Below, piece after piece: positions 56,507 through 64,000 of a stretch of DNA of 64,000 nt; position 1 is the stretch's first letter, and each line of letters starts with the position of its first letter. The notes under the pieces were generated by a model. The model saw only the letters and a program-made list of their open reading frames with translations. It did no database searches and had not been told where the DNA came from. Both the position numbers and the translations under genes were made by a program. This DNA is from Streptomyces qinglanensis (GTDB lineage: Bacteria; Actinomycetota; Actinomycetes; Streptomycetales; Streptomycetaceae), in the NCBI RefSeq assembly GCF_900111245.1, contig NZ_FOGO01000003.1, forward strand, positions 1 to 64,000, written 5' to 3'.

Positions 56507-57604
56507 TTATACGGCGCCGGCGGCGTGGTGCAGGCGGCGGACACTGGTCAGTTCGACTTCATAGTCGAGCAGTTGGGGTTTGCCGTGTGCGGGGAGGACG
56601 GCGGAGGACTGGTGCAGCCAGTGGAGTGAAAATCCCTTGCTCGGTTTCTTACCGACGAAGGGGTGCAGGTTCGGCGCAGGGACCATCTCCAGGTTGTCGG
56701 CGATGACCTGCTGGTCCACGTCCACCGCTGTGTTGAAGACGGCGTACGTGCCCTTGTCGCGGGTCCGGAACGTGTAGATCTTCTCGTGCTCCGACTCGCC
56801 TTCCTTGAACTGGGCGGTGGCCCTCTTTCCCAGGTCTTTCCCCACCTCCTTGGGGACCTCGTGCACCGAACGCGCGGCCTTGGTGTCAGCGAACTCGGAG
56901 GAGGAGAGGGGGCCACGGATGGTGTAGAGGTCAGCAAGCGACGTGGACAACTTCTCGACGCCCTTGGCGCTGCTGCCTTCCGCGCCGGAACCGGTGGGCA
57001 GGACGCGGACGAAACCGTCCTCGTCCTTGGCGAGAGGGACCGTCTTCTTCTCGTCGTCGACGAGAGACACACTTGCGACGTTCTTCCACCCGCCCGCCGC
57101 CTTCCCGTTGCTCTTGCCCTTGTCCCGGTCGAAGACGATCAGCTGCGGGTACTTGCTCGTGCCTTCCTTGTCCTTGGTCCGGGTCTTGACCGCGAACCAC
57201 GTGGCCTTGCCTTTCCTGGGGATGAGGTAGGTGCGGTCCACGTAAGAGAAGGGCTCGGCGGACGCGGCCTGTTCCTTCTTGCTGAGGTCGGCGTCCGCCT
57301 TGTAGCCGGCCTGGCTCTGCTCAAGGAGGGCTCCGCCCTCGACGGTGGACAGCAGCTTTCCGTCGTTCGTCTTGTTGGCCCGGTTGTTGACACTGACATA
57401 CCGGTCGACGATCTTGGCGGCCTCGGCCTCGGTGACGACGCCCTCCGGCTCGGCAGCCTTCTTGTCCCCCTCGGCCGCTGAGTCGCCGCAGCCGGTGAGC
57501 GACACAGCCACAGCCGCCAGCACGGCCAGACCGGCCGCCTTGTTGCGACCGATGGCACCTGTGCCGTACGGCGCTCTTCGCCCTGCCTCCTGTGACTCCC
57601 TCAT
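56507..57604 (-). CDS. Lipoprotein of unknown function
   Basis: 365 residues from ATG 57604 (57616 also possible). Signal peptide AAGLAVLAAVAVSLTGCG with lipobox SLTGC; then Asp/Lys-rich linker and a long exported domain (VTEAEAAKIVDRYVSVNNRA, YLIPRKGKATWFAVKTRTKD, FDRDKGKSNGKAAGGWKNVA). It looks like the sizeable Streptomyces substrate-free lipoproteins with NTF2-like N-terminus (VDRYVSVNNRANKTNDGKLL). No close name. A second lipoprotein lies upstream in the same direction. Confidence 0.65.
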   Translation of the reverse strand: MRESQEAGRRAPYGTGAIGRNKAAGLAVLAAVAVSLTGCGDSAAEGDKKAAEPEGVVTEAEAAKIVDRYVSVNNRANKTNDGKLLSTVEGGALLEQSQAGYKADADLSKKEQAASAEPFSYVDRTYLIPRKGKATWFAVKTRTKDKEGTSKYPQLIVFDRDKGKSNGKAAGGWKNVASVSLVDDEKKTVPLAKDEDGFVRVLPTGSGAEGSSAKGVEKLSTSLADLYTIRGPLSSSEFADTKAARSVHEVPKEVGKDLGKRATAQFKEGESEHEKIYTFRTRDKGTYAVFNTAVDVDQQVIADNLEMVPAPNLHPFVGKKPSKGFSLHWLHQSSAVLPAHGKPQLLDYEVELTSVRRLHHAAGAV

Positions 57605-57927
57605 CACATCCCCCAAATTCCGTCACTTGACGTACAGGGCGTAACACTAGCTGCGACGACGAACGTGCGTGCGCTTTCGGTGGGCTGGACGTTATGACCC
57701 TGATCACTGCGCGCTCCGACCGCACGTCCGAGCGGCCCACTGCTGAATGGTCCTTGCCGGTGGACCTCAGGGGCCACACGGCCCTTCGGCATGGACGAAG
57801 GTGTGTCGGCGCGCGTGTTCCCCGGATACTTCTGCGTCCGGTCAGGACGTTCAGGCGTGCGGGCCGCCGGGGCGGCCGGTCCGCTCACCTGCCAGCGCGC
57901 GGACCGACCGGTGGAGGCTCCTGCGGT
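57605..57927. other. No convincing gene
   Basis: Intergenic; presumably carries the promoter of the 56507-57604 gene. No repeat or motif recognised. Confidence 0.3.
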
Positions 57928-58377
57928 TCACCGCACCTTGTACGTGCAGCCCTTGTCGGACTTGCCGCCCCGATTGTCCGCGACATCCTTCCCGTCGACG
58001 GTGATGATGCACGCGCCAGGTTTGAGTGTGCCGTCGGGGCCGGCCACCGATCCCGGGACGATGGACACCAGGACCCCGACCTTCTGCTGTGCGGAGGTGA
58101 GCGTGAGGGTCTCGGTCTTCTTCCAGGGCAGCGAACCCGTCTCGGAGCCGCTGGAGCCGAGTTGGTAGGAGATCCCTTGCGCCAAGGCCCCCTTCCCCCG
58201 GACCTCGAGAGTGACCTTGCGTTTCACCTCACCGCCGTGGGCTCCGGCATCTATCGTCTTCTTCGCGTCCGGCGTGGTCTTGTCCCCCGACGCCGCCTTG
58301 TCGCCGCCGTCGCTTCCGCAGGCCGTCAGCACAACAGCGGCCGTCACCACAGCCACACCAGTAAAGATTCTTTGCAT
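57928..58377 (-). CDS. MmpS-like lipoprotein
   Basis: 149 residues from ATG 58377. Signal peptide IFTGVAVVTAAVVLTACGS with lipobox LTAC; Gly/Asp/Lys-rich linker; then a single beta-sandwich domain: VKRKVTLEVRGKGALAQGIS, TETLTLTSAQQKVGVLVSIV, PGACIITVDGKDVADNRGGK, ending GCTYKV. The pattern ('V.YEV.G....A..ISY....G......LPW.......V.....SG.G.ITC.I.V.G') resembles the MmpS family of membrane-anchored proteins. One probable disulfide. No MmpL-type transporter is in view. Confidence 0.6.
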   Translation of the reverse strand: MQRIFTGVAVVTAAVVLTACGSDGGDKAASGDKTTPDAKKTIDAGAHGGEVKRKVTLEVRGKGALAQGISYQLGSSGSETGSLPWKKTETLTLTSAQQKVGVLVSIVPGSVAGPDGTLKPGACIITVDGKDVADNRGGKSDKGCTYKVR

Positions 58378-58706
58378 GTTTCCCCTCGATCTCACAACAA
58401 GTATGCCGCCACAGCTCTACGGCGCTCTCGGGAGGCGGCGCGACAACAGCCGGCATCAGCGGAGCACCGGCAGGTCGCGCCGCCGGAGCATGGCCGTCGT
58501 CGTGGGTTCTCGGCGCTGTGGAACGCTCGACCGCACGACGGACGCCGTCGAGGCCGAGCAGCAACGTCATATCGGTGAACAAGTCTGCAGTTCCTGCCTG
58601 ATCGCTCAGCGTGGCGAACAGAGATGATCAGCCGGTTTCACGGGCACCCTGCATTCGGGGACGTGCCCGTGTCATGGCAATCGGCCGGATGTGGTTCGCT
58701 GCTGAG
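58378..58706. other. No convincing gene
   Basis: Intergenic region between divergent genes; no motif found. Confidence 0.3.
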
Positions 58707-59282
58707 ATGACTCAGGACTTGGAGATCGTCGCCTTCGAATCCGCCGCAACATTCGAGGCGTGGCTCGGCGAGAACCACGCCGTCTCGCCCGGCATCTGGC
58801 TCAAGCTTCGCAAGAAGAACCCCGCAGTCGTCGCGCTGGACTACGCCCAGGCACTCGATGTGGCACTCTGCTACGGCTGGATCGACGGCCAGAAGGCCAC
58901 GTTCGACGACCAGTGGTGGCTCCAGCGGTTCACCCCGCGAAAGCCGCACAGCAAGTGGTCCAAGGTCAACCGGGACAAGGTGGCCGCCCTGATCGAGCAG
59001 GGCCGGATGCGTCCGCCGGGGCAGGCCGAGGTCGACCGCGCCAAAGCGGACGGCCGCTGGGAGGCGGCCTACGACAGCGCAAAGACCGCAACAGTGCCGG
59101 AGGACCTCGCGGCGGCCCTGACCGCCGTCCCGGCCGCGGCGGCGTTCTTCGAGACACTGGACAGGCAGAACCGTTTCGCGATCCTGTACCGGATCCAGGA
59201 CGCCAAGAAGGCCGAGACGCGGGCACGCAGGATCGAGAAGTACGTAGCAATGCTGGCGAACGGCGAAATGCTGCACCCGTAG
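58707..59282 (+). CDS. YdeI/OmpD-associated family protein
   Basis: 191 residues from ATG 58707. ATFEAWLGENHAVSPGIWLK, DYAQALDVALCYGWIDGQKA, FTPRKPHSKWSKVNRDKVAA and a final MLANGEMLHP-type end match the YdeI-like/OmpD-associated family (short length ~190). Members are cytoplasmic and linked to antimicrobial-peptide resistance in some bacteria; biochemistry unclear. Complete frame, good codon bias. Confidence 0.85.
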   Translation: MTQDLEIVAFESAATFEAWLGENHAVSPGIWLKLRKKNPAVVALDYAQALDVALCYGWIDGQKATFDDQWWLQRFTPRKPHSKWSKVNRDKVAALIEQGRMRPPGQAEVDRAKADGRWEAAYDSAKTATVPEDLAAALTAVPAAAAFFETLDRQNRFAILYRIQDAKKAETRARRIEKYVAMLANGEMLHP

Positions 59283-59510
59283 TCACAGCGAGGGTCGGCT
59301 GCGGGTGGTGCCGGGGGCTCTCCCGGTGCGCCTGCGGCCCGGTAACATCCATCCCGCAGTGAACATGACAGCACGTCAGAAACCCTGACCTCGTGCCATC
59401 ACGAACGGGGCTGTCCCGCAGGTGATCAGCACAGCAGAAAATACATCTGCCCAGCGAGAAGGAGGATTGTCCAAGCCGCTGTTCCCGCCCCTGTCGGAGA
59501 CTCTCCCCAG

Positions 59511-59777
59511 GTGAAGAAGCGTATCGGGTCACACCCGCGGGTCCACACTGAGGGCGACGGACGCGGAGGGCTCCGGGAGTCCGTCGTGGCCATCGTCCTT
59601 CTGAGCATCGTGCTTGTGACCGTCGTCGCACTACTGGCCGCCGTCGGCGCCGGCAAGCTCGCCCGCATGGACGGCGCCACCTACCCCGCCGCACCCCCAC
59701 GGGCTGCCACGACCTTCGCCGCGGTCCCCACCCTCGCCACCACCACGGCCGCAGCCCTCGCCACAGTTCGCACCTGA
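59511..59777 (+). CDS. Small single-pass membrane protein
   Basis: 88 residues from GTG 59511. A basic N-terminus, one helix ESVVAIVLLSIVLVTVVALL (~24-43), then an Ala/Thr-rich tail of low complexity. No clear ribosome site. May be real or spurious. Confidence 0.35.
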   Translation: MKKRIGSHPRVHTEGDGRGGLRESVVAIVLLSIVLVTVVALLAAVGAGKLARMDGATYPAAPPRAATTFAAVPTLATTTAAALATVRT

Positions 59778-59947
59778 ACGTCTCTCCCCGGGAGGAACCG
59801 CAGCCAGATCAATCTCGCCGTTGCCTTCCTGGCCCCACAACAGCTCACGCCCCGACTTCGAGAGAACAGGACCGTCTCCGGGGGCTCTTCCGTACCGCCA
59901 GCCCTCATTCGGGGTCGGATTTCTGAAACTTGCCCAGGTCAGGACTA

Positions 59948-60320
59948 TTACCCGGTGGCGGTCAGGAGGCCGGAGGCAGTTTCCGGTCCGCCAGCCGGCC
60001 AACCGCCATCCACCGAGACCGCCCAGGCCGGGTCCTCTTCCGCGTCGGCCTGGGCCACCAGAGCGGTGAAGACCCGTTCCCAGGTGCCGTCCACGGCCCA
60101 CATCCGCAGCCGGTTGCAGACACCCCGCCAGTTGCCGTACTTCTCCGGCAGATGCACCCACTGCGTGCCGGTCTGGAACTTGTAGGCAATCGCGTCGATC
60201 ACCTCACGATGATCTCGCCAGCGGCCACCCCGCTTCGGTGTCCGGTCCGGAAGCAACGGCTCGATCCGCGCCCACTGCGCATCAGACGACGACAGACCCG
60301 GACCAACGATCAGACGATCC
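59948..60320 (-). pseudogene. IS5-family transposase N-terminal remnant
   Basis: LSSSDAQWARIEPLLPDRTP, KRGGRWRDHREVIDAIAYKF, QTGTQWVHLPEKYGNWRGVC and DGTWERVFTALVAQADAEED are the N-terminal domain of an IS5 transposase. The frame stops soon after AWAVSVDGG, where the first catalytic Asp would be, and the rest is absent. It adjoins the 3' end of the kinase gene. Confidence 0.65.
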
Positions 60321-60332
60321 GAACGAAACGGC

Positions 60333-61853
60333 CTAGACGCCGTGGTGGTTCTGCGGCCCCGCGGAGACCGCGGCCCTTTGGGCGGCTGCGGCGAGCCAGG
60401 GCCCGATGGAGCCGTCGTTGGTGAGGTCGGCGCGGTAGGCCAGCGCCGCGGTCAGGTAGCGGTGCTTTCTCCGGCTGTACCGCCATCGGTAGCTGCGGTA
60501 GACCTTGTCGGGACAAGGGGCGAGGCCGCCCCCGTCGCGGGCGCTCCACATGGTGAGGCGCCAGCCCCCTCCCCCGTCGCCCAGGTACCCGTGCGCATCC
60601 TTGGCCGTCGCCACGTCGGGGAACGCGAAGACCTGGACGGAGATGAGGACGGGGTTCTCGGGCGTGGCGTGGGGGCCGGGCTGCTCCGAGTAGACCGCGG
60701 CGACCAGTTCGCTGCAGTCACGGCGCGTGAGTTCCTCGGTCAGCTCGCTGGGGCCCGCTTCACGGACCGGGCGGGTTTCCTCGGCGATCCGTGCGAACTC
60801 GATACTCAAGTCGTTGGTGAACCGCCGCGGCAGCAGGGCGCCCGCGGTGAACGGCGTCTCGTCGGTGGAGGCGCGGTTCCAGGAATCGGGCGAGGCCGGC
60901 CGAGGTGCGCGCGGCGTGACGTCCATCAGGCGGGTGCGCGGGGCCGGGGGCATTGCCGCGGTGGGAGCTTCCGCTGCGGCGCACGACACCAGGAGTGCCT
61001 GTAGCCGCTCCTGGACGTGCTGTGCCGACTGGGGGCGCCGGCCGGGATCGCGCTCCAGTAGTTCGGCGACGAGCGCGGTCACCTCCGGCGGCAGGCCGGG
61101 GCGGAACGCGTCGAGGGGCGGGGCCTCCTCGTCGAGCTTGCGCCGCACGACCGCGAGGCTGTTGTGCCCGGTGAAGGGCGCCCGGCCGGCGAGCATCGCG
61201 AAGAGCATCCCACCGAGTGCGTACAGGTCGGAGCGTTCGTCGCCGCGTTCCGTGAGGAACTGCTCCGGTGCGCCGAACTCCGGCGTTCCGGCTGGGGCCA
61301 GTTGGGAGGAGTGCGCCACGGTGAACGCGGCCTGGACGAACCCGGCGATCCCGAAGTCGATGACCTTCACCAGCCCGTCGCCGGTGAGGATGACGTTGTG
61401 GGGCTTGATGTCGTAGTGGATGACCTGGGCCCGGTGGGCGGCCTCCAGCGCGGCGCAGATGCCGCTGGCGACGGCCACGGCACGCGTCAGGGGAAAAGGA
61501 CTCTCAGCCTGGAGACGCGCCGTGAGCGTCTGGCCGTCCACCTTCTCCATGACCAGGAACAGCACGTCGTCGTGGACACCCCGGTCGTACAGGGCGGCGA
61601 CGTTGGGGTGGACGATCTGGGCAGCGGCGACCGCCTCGCGCTCGAACCGCCGGGGCAGGTCAGCGTGGGCAATCCCGTCGAGATCCAGCAGCTTGAGCGC
61701 GACCTCACGGTGGAGCACGCGATCCCGCGCGGCCCACACCTCCCCCATGCCACCCCGGCCCAGACGGCCGATCAGCTCGTAACGGTCCGCGATCAGCCTT
61801 CCCCGCTCCACGTCCGCCCCCTGCTTGTCCTTGACATGGCAGGGGGGCAGCAT
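60333..61853 (-). CDS. Ser/Thr protein kinase
   Basis: 506 residues from ATG 61853 with GGAGGCG upstream. Kinase domain ~25-280: [15 protein letters not shown] (G-loop), Lys54 in VALKLL, catalytic loop HYDIKPHN (146-153; Asp148, with Tyr where most kinases have Arg), DFGIA (166-170), GAPEQ. A Pro-rich linker and a C-terminal domain of ~170 residues ([60 protein letters not shown]) follow; no membrane helix is seen, so it is probably cytosolic. Sequence upstream in frame belongs to an integrase remnant, not to this gene. Confidence 0.82.
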   Translation of the reverse strand: MLPPCHVKDKQGADVERGRLIADRYELIGRLGRGGMGEVWAARDRVLHREVALKLLDLDGIAHADLPRRFEREAVAAAQIVHPNVAALYDRGVHDDVLFLVMEKVDGQTLTARLQAESPFPLTRAVAVASGICAALEAAHRAQVIHYDIKPHNVILTGDGLVKVIDFGIAGFVQAAFTVAHSSQLAPAGTPEFGAPEQFLTERGDERSDLYALGGMLFAMLAGRAPFTGHNSLAVVRRKLDEEAPPLDAFRPGLPPEVTALVAELLERDPGRRPQSAQHVQERLQALLVSCAAAEAPTAAMPPAPRTRLMDVTPRAPRPASPDSWNRASTDETPFTAGALLPRRFTNDLSIEFARIAEETRPVREAGPSELTEELTRRDCSELVAAVYSEQPGPHATPENPVLISVQVFAFPDVATAKDAHGYLGDGGGGWRLTMWSARDGGGLAPCPDKVYRSYRWRYSRRKHRYLTAALAYRADLTNDGSIGPWLAAAAQRAAVSAGPQNHHGV

Positions 61854-61924
61854 ACGAGACGCCTCCACACCTGCGAAGACGGCGGGTGCGGCGGCCGCCA
61901 CCGTCTCGGACTTCACATCGCCGG

Positions 61925-62460
61925 GATCTTCATCTGGTCCGCGCGATGATCCAAACGAGAGTACCCAGCCGTAGGGAGAGGCGGGCCAGTCCGGTGTCCG
62001 GAGGCAGATGTCGCGCGGGCTGACCACCTTCCCCGGACCGGGACGTCGATGGGTGACGAACACCGGGCCACGGGTACGGCCCCGCAGCAGGCGAGGCAGG
62101 AGCCGGGCGGTGCCGGCGTCCCAACAGACCGTCGCCAGCACGAAGTCCTCGCGCGCCTGTCCTCGGCGGCGGACCTTGCTGCGGGCGCCCTTGGCCTTGA
62201 CCGAGCAGCGGCGGGTGGCGAGGTCCAGGTCGCCTCGATGTTCACACCGAGGATCTCCTCGGACCGCCCAGCGGTCTCACAGAGCATCCGCCACAGCGCC
62301 TTCTCCCGCAGGTGGACCTCGCGCCGGGCGATGAGCCGGTCCACGGCCATCTTCGAGCGGGACGGGGTCTCGGAGTCCGGCGCTGCCAGCCGCTTCGCGC
62401 AGGCCGGGACCGCCGGGTTGGCATACCCGTACGACTCGCACCGGCCACGCCACATCCGGT
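61925..62460 (-). pseudogene. Tyrosine-recombinase integrase remnant
   Basis: [49 protein letters not shown] are the start of the catalytic domain (the Arg is in the ETAGRSEE helix). In other frames [40 protein letters not shown] and [15 protein letters not shown], then DTGLARLS follow. This matches Streptomyces phage-type integrases. At least two frameshifts, and the final His-x-x-Arg and Tyr boxes are gone. It runs into the kinase gene's leader. Confidence 0.7.
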
Positions 62461-62564
62461 CTTGCCCCTAATGCTCCCCGGCCCCGTGCGCTGGGCCGAC
62501 CTCCAGCCAGGCAGCCAAGCTATTCCTCAGGTTCCGATAGCCGGGGTTACCAATGTCCCGGGTA

Positions 62565-62592
62565 GGGCTTTCCCCGCGCGTGCGGGGAGCAC
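62565..62592. repeat. Single type I-E-like CRISPR repeat
   Basis: Read on the minus strand, GTGCTCCCCGCACGCGCGGG followed by GAAAGCCC: 28 bases with a CCCCGC/GCGGGG stem, closely similar to type I-E repeats. A partial second copy (GGGCTTTCCCCGCTCCC) starts at 62604, only 39 bases later, not the 61 expected. No cas genes are in view. Confidence 0.4.
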
Positions 62593-62831
62593 ATCCTTGG
62601 GCAGGGCTTTCCCCGCTCCCACTCCCGTCTTTCGTGGCGGGCAGTCCTCGCCACGTCGCGCGGCACGGGGCCGCCCGCTGTCGAGGAGTGCGGTTTCGGC
62701 GGCTTCGGTGTGATCTGCCGATCACAGGACGGTTGGCACGCCCTCCCCGGCGGAAGCCGGAGATACCCAGTGTCCACCGCGCCGGGAGGCCGCTACCGTG
62801 GTGTGGCGGACGCTGATCCGGGGGGAATCTC

Positions 62832-63299
62832 ATGCTGGAACAGGCTCTGACGGCACTGGCGACGGCAGCGGGCTCGGCGGTCGTCACGGCCGCGGGGACG
62901 GACGGGTGGTCGTATCTGAGGCAGACACTGGCCCGGTGGTTCGGCGCCGGAGACGGCGAACGGGAACAAACCGCGCTGGAGCGCCTCGACCAGACCGCGG
63001 CCGCCCTCGGGGCGGCGCCACCGCCCCAGGCCGAATCGGTGCGCATCCGGCAGGAGGCCGCCTGGCAGACCCGCTTCGAGGACGCGTTGGAGGCGCTGGC
63101 GCCGTCGGAACGGGAGCGGGCCGCCCACGTCCTCCGTGCGCTGCTCGAAGGCTCGTTTCCGCCCGGGGCCGAGGCGGGCGCGTTGTTCGTCGCCGGGGAC
63201 GTCGACGTGCGCGCCGACCGGGGTTCGATCGCCGCGGCCCTCGTCCACGGAGGGGCCTCCATCGCGACCCCTCACCAGCCGGACCCGCCACAGGGCTGA
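62832..63299 (+). CDS. Small partner protein of STAND ATPase
   Basis: 155 residues from ATG 62832 with GGGGGAA upstream. QALTALATAAGSAVVTAAGT at the start, YLRQTLARWFGAGDGE, RFEDALEALAPSERERAAHV, then a beta-like repeat (ALFVAGDVDVRADRGSIAAA, LVHGGASIATPHQPDPPQG). I know this kind of protein as a companion encoded directly upstream of NB-ARC/TPR proteins in Streptomyces; function not established. Its TGA overlaps the putative CTG start of the next gene. Confidence 0.6.
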   Translation: MLEQALTALATAAGSAVVTAAGTDGWSYLRQTLARWFGAGDGEREQTALERLDQTAAALGAAPPPQAESVRIRQEAAWQTRFEDALEALAPSERERAAHVLRALLEGSFPPGAEAGALFVAGDVDVRADRGSIAAALVHGGASIATPHQPDPPQG

Positions 63300-64000
63300 C
63301 CGGGCCGGCTGAGGAAGACCCACCAGCCCCCTTGCCGTCGGCCTCGGCCGGCCTCCCCGCGAGCGTCGGCGCGCACGCGGCGCGGCGCAGTCTCGCCGTC
63401 GGGTACGCCGCCCCGGGCAGCCGGATCACCTACGTCGCCTCGTCCGCGCGCGGGGTGGGCCTGCCCCACCAGATCGGTGTGGTGCCGCAGCAGGCCGGCT
63501 GCTTCCAGCCGCGCGCCGTGCTGCGCCGACTGGCCGACGCGCTCGAAGCGCCGGGCGGCGGCATCCTGTGCCAGGTGCTGTCCGGCCTCGGCGGCGTGGG
63601 CAAGACCCAGATCGCCGCCCGGTACGCCCGCGAAACCTGGCGTGCGGGACACGTGCAGTTACTCGTGTGGGCCACGGCGGCGACCCGTGAGGCGGTGCTG
63701 TCCACGTACGCTCAGGCGGCGACCGAGGTGCTCGGCAGCGACGCGTCGGATCCCGAGCGTGCCGCCCGCGCCTTCCTGGCCTGGCTGGAGCCGGGCGCCA
63801 CCGGCTCCGCGGTGCGCTGGCTGGTGGTCCTGGACGACCTCGCCGACCCCGCCGACCTGCGCGGGCTGTGGCCGCCCGCCGCACCGCACGGCAGGACTCT
63901 GGTCACGACGCGCCGCCGCGACGCCGCCCTGAGCGGAAGCGGCCGGCGCCTGGAGACTGTGGACCTGTTCTCCCCGGCCGAGGCCACCGACTACCTCCGC
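63296..64000 (+). CDS. STAND NTPase (NB-ARC type), partial
   Basis: An open frame runs from ~63296 off the window end. The start is unclear: there is no ATG or GTG; CTG 63296 overlaps the previous stop (CTGA), and TTG 63335 is another option. Key motifs: GLGGVGKTQIAARYARETWR (Walker A), RWLVVLDDLADPADLRGLWP (Walker B), GRTLVTTRRRDAAL (sensor), SPAEATDYLR. These define the NB-ARC/STAND ATPase module; such proteins usually continue with TPR repeats and can act in signalling or anti-phage defence. The 3' part lies outside the window. Confidence 0.75.
   Translation, partial: MTGPAEEDPPAPLPSASAGLPASVGAHAARRSLAVGYAAPGSRITYVASSARGVGLPHQIGVVPQQAGCFQPRAVLRRLADALEAPGGGILCQVLSGLGGVGKTQIAARYARETWRAGHVQLLVWATAATREAVLSTYAQAATEVLGSDASDPERAARAFLAWLEPGATGSAVRWLVVLDDLADPADLRGLWPPAAPHGRTLVTTRRRDAALSGSGRRLETVDLFSPAEATDYLR

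Noticed and set aside
62540..62640. A CRISPR array
   Set aside because: Only one full repeat and one partial copy at the wrong spacing; no spacers of uniform length and no cas genes.

Overview
The window is very GC-rich (about 70 %), with strong third-position G/C bias, GTG starts, Streptomyces-type regulators (TPR-HTH, WYL, PknB-like kinases, DUF-type lipoproteins) and a modular polyketide synthase. It reads as Streptomyces or a close relative, from an accessory region. The first ~200 bases hold six inverted repeats, each with a three-base loop that reads GNA on the lower strand. This is the hairpin style of Streptomyces telomeres, and fragments of helicase-associated-domain proteins lie close by. 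I infer that the left edge is at or near the end of a linear chromosome or linear plasmid. No tRNA or rRNA gene was recognised.

Layout. 1-3.8 kb: telomere-like repeats, two small hypothetical genes, and broken helicase-associated genes interrupted by two adjoining IS5-family elements. 3.8-8.4 kb: a three-gene minus-strand operon (nuclease-like effector, SMC/Rad50-like ATPase, small middle component) that looks like an ABC-three-component/Lamassu-type defence system. 8.8-11.3 kb: plasmid-type small genes and a tandem winged-helix, replication-initiator-like protein with two coupled small genes. 11.5-13.5 kb: a Shedu-type (DUF4263) protein with an AbiJ-like N-terminus. 13.7-20.5 kb: gene remnants, a Ser/Thr kinase with a membrane anchor, a membrane protein and a lipoprotein with a decayed second copy. 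18.6-26.1 kb: a graveyard of transposase fragments (IS5, IS701 and others) around one intact-looking transposase, an alpha/beta hydrolase and a truncated pentapeptide-repeat membrane protein. 26.5-32.5 kb: small hypotheticals, a divergent TetR-hydrolase pair with a clear operator, and a secreted adenosine deaminase. 32.5-34.0 kb: an IS110 element with a leader that may encode a guide (bridge) RNA.

34.0-48.7 kb: a biosynthetic cluster. A single 2176-residue fully reducing type I PKS (KS-AT-DH-ER-KR-ACP) is followed on the minus strand by a FAD monooxygenase fused to a SnoaL-like domain, a beta-hydroxyacid-dehydrogenase-type reductase, a cytochrome P450, a six-helix membrane protein, cytochrome-oxidase subunit III- and IV-like proteins, and a DUF5988-like protein. 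The eight genes overlap or lie close together and are probably one operon, facing a divergent XRE/TPR regulator. No thioesterase is visible.

48.9-64 kb: a transposase remnant, a MarR-DUF6790-like pair and a TMEM175-like channel, a WYL regulator divergent from DinB and VOC genes, integrase remnants, an ADP-ribosylglycohydrolase, two lipoproteins, a YdeI-like protein, a second Ser/Thr kinase, and the start of a STAND (NB-ARC) ATPase with its small partner gene, cut by the window end. Defence-type genes at 4-13 kb and 63-64 kb, many integrase and IS remnants, and two isolated type I-E-like CRISPR repeats mark the whole region as an accessory island.
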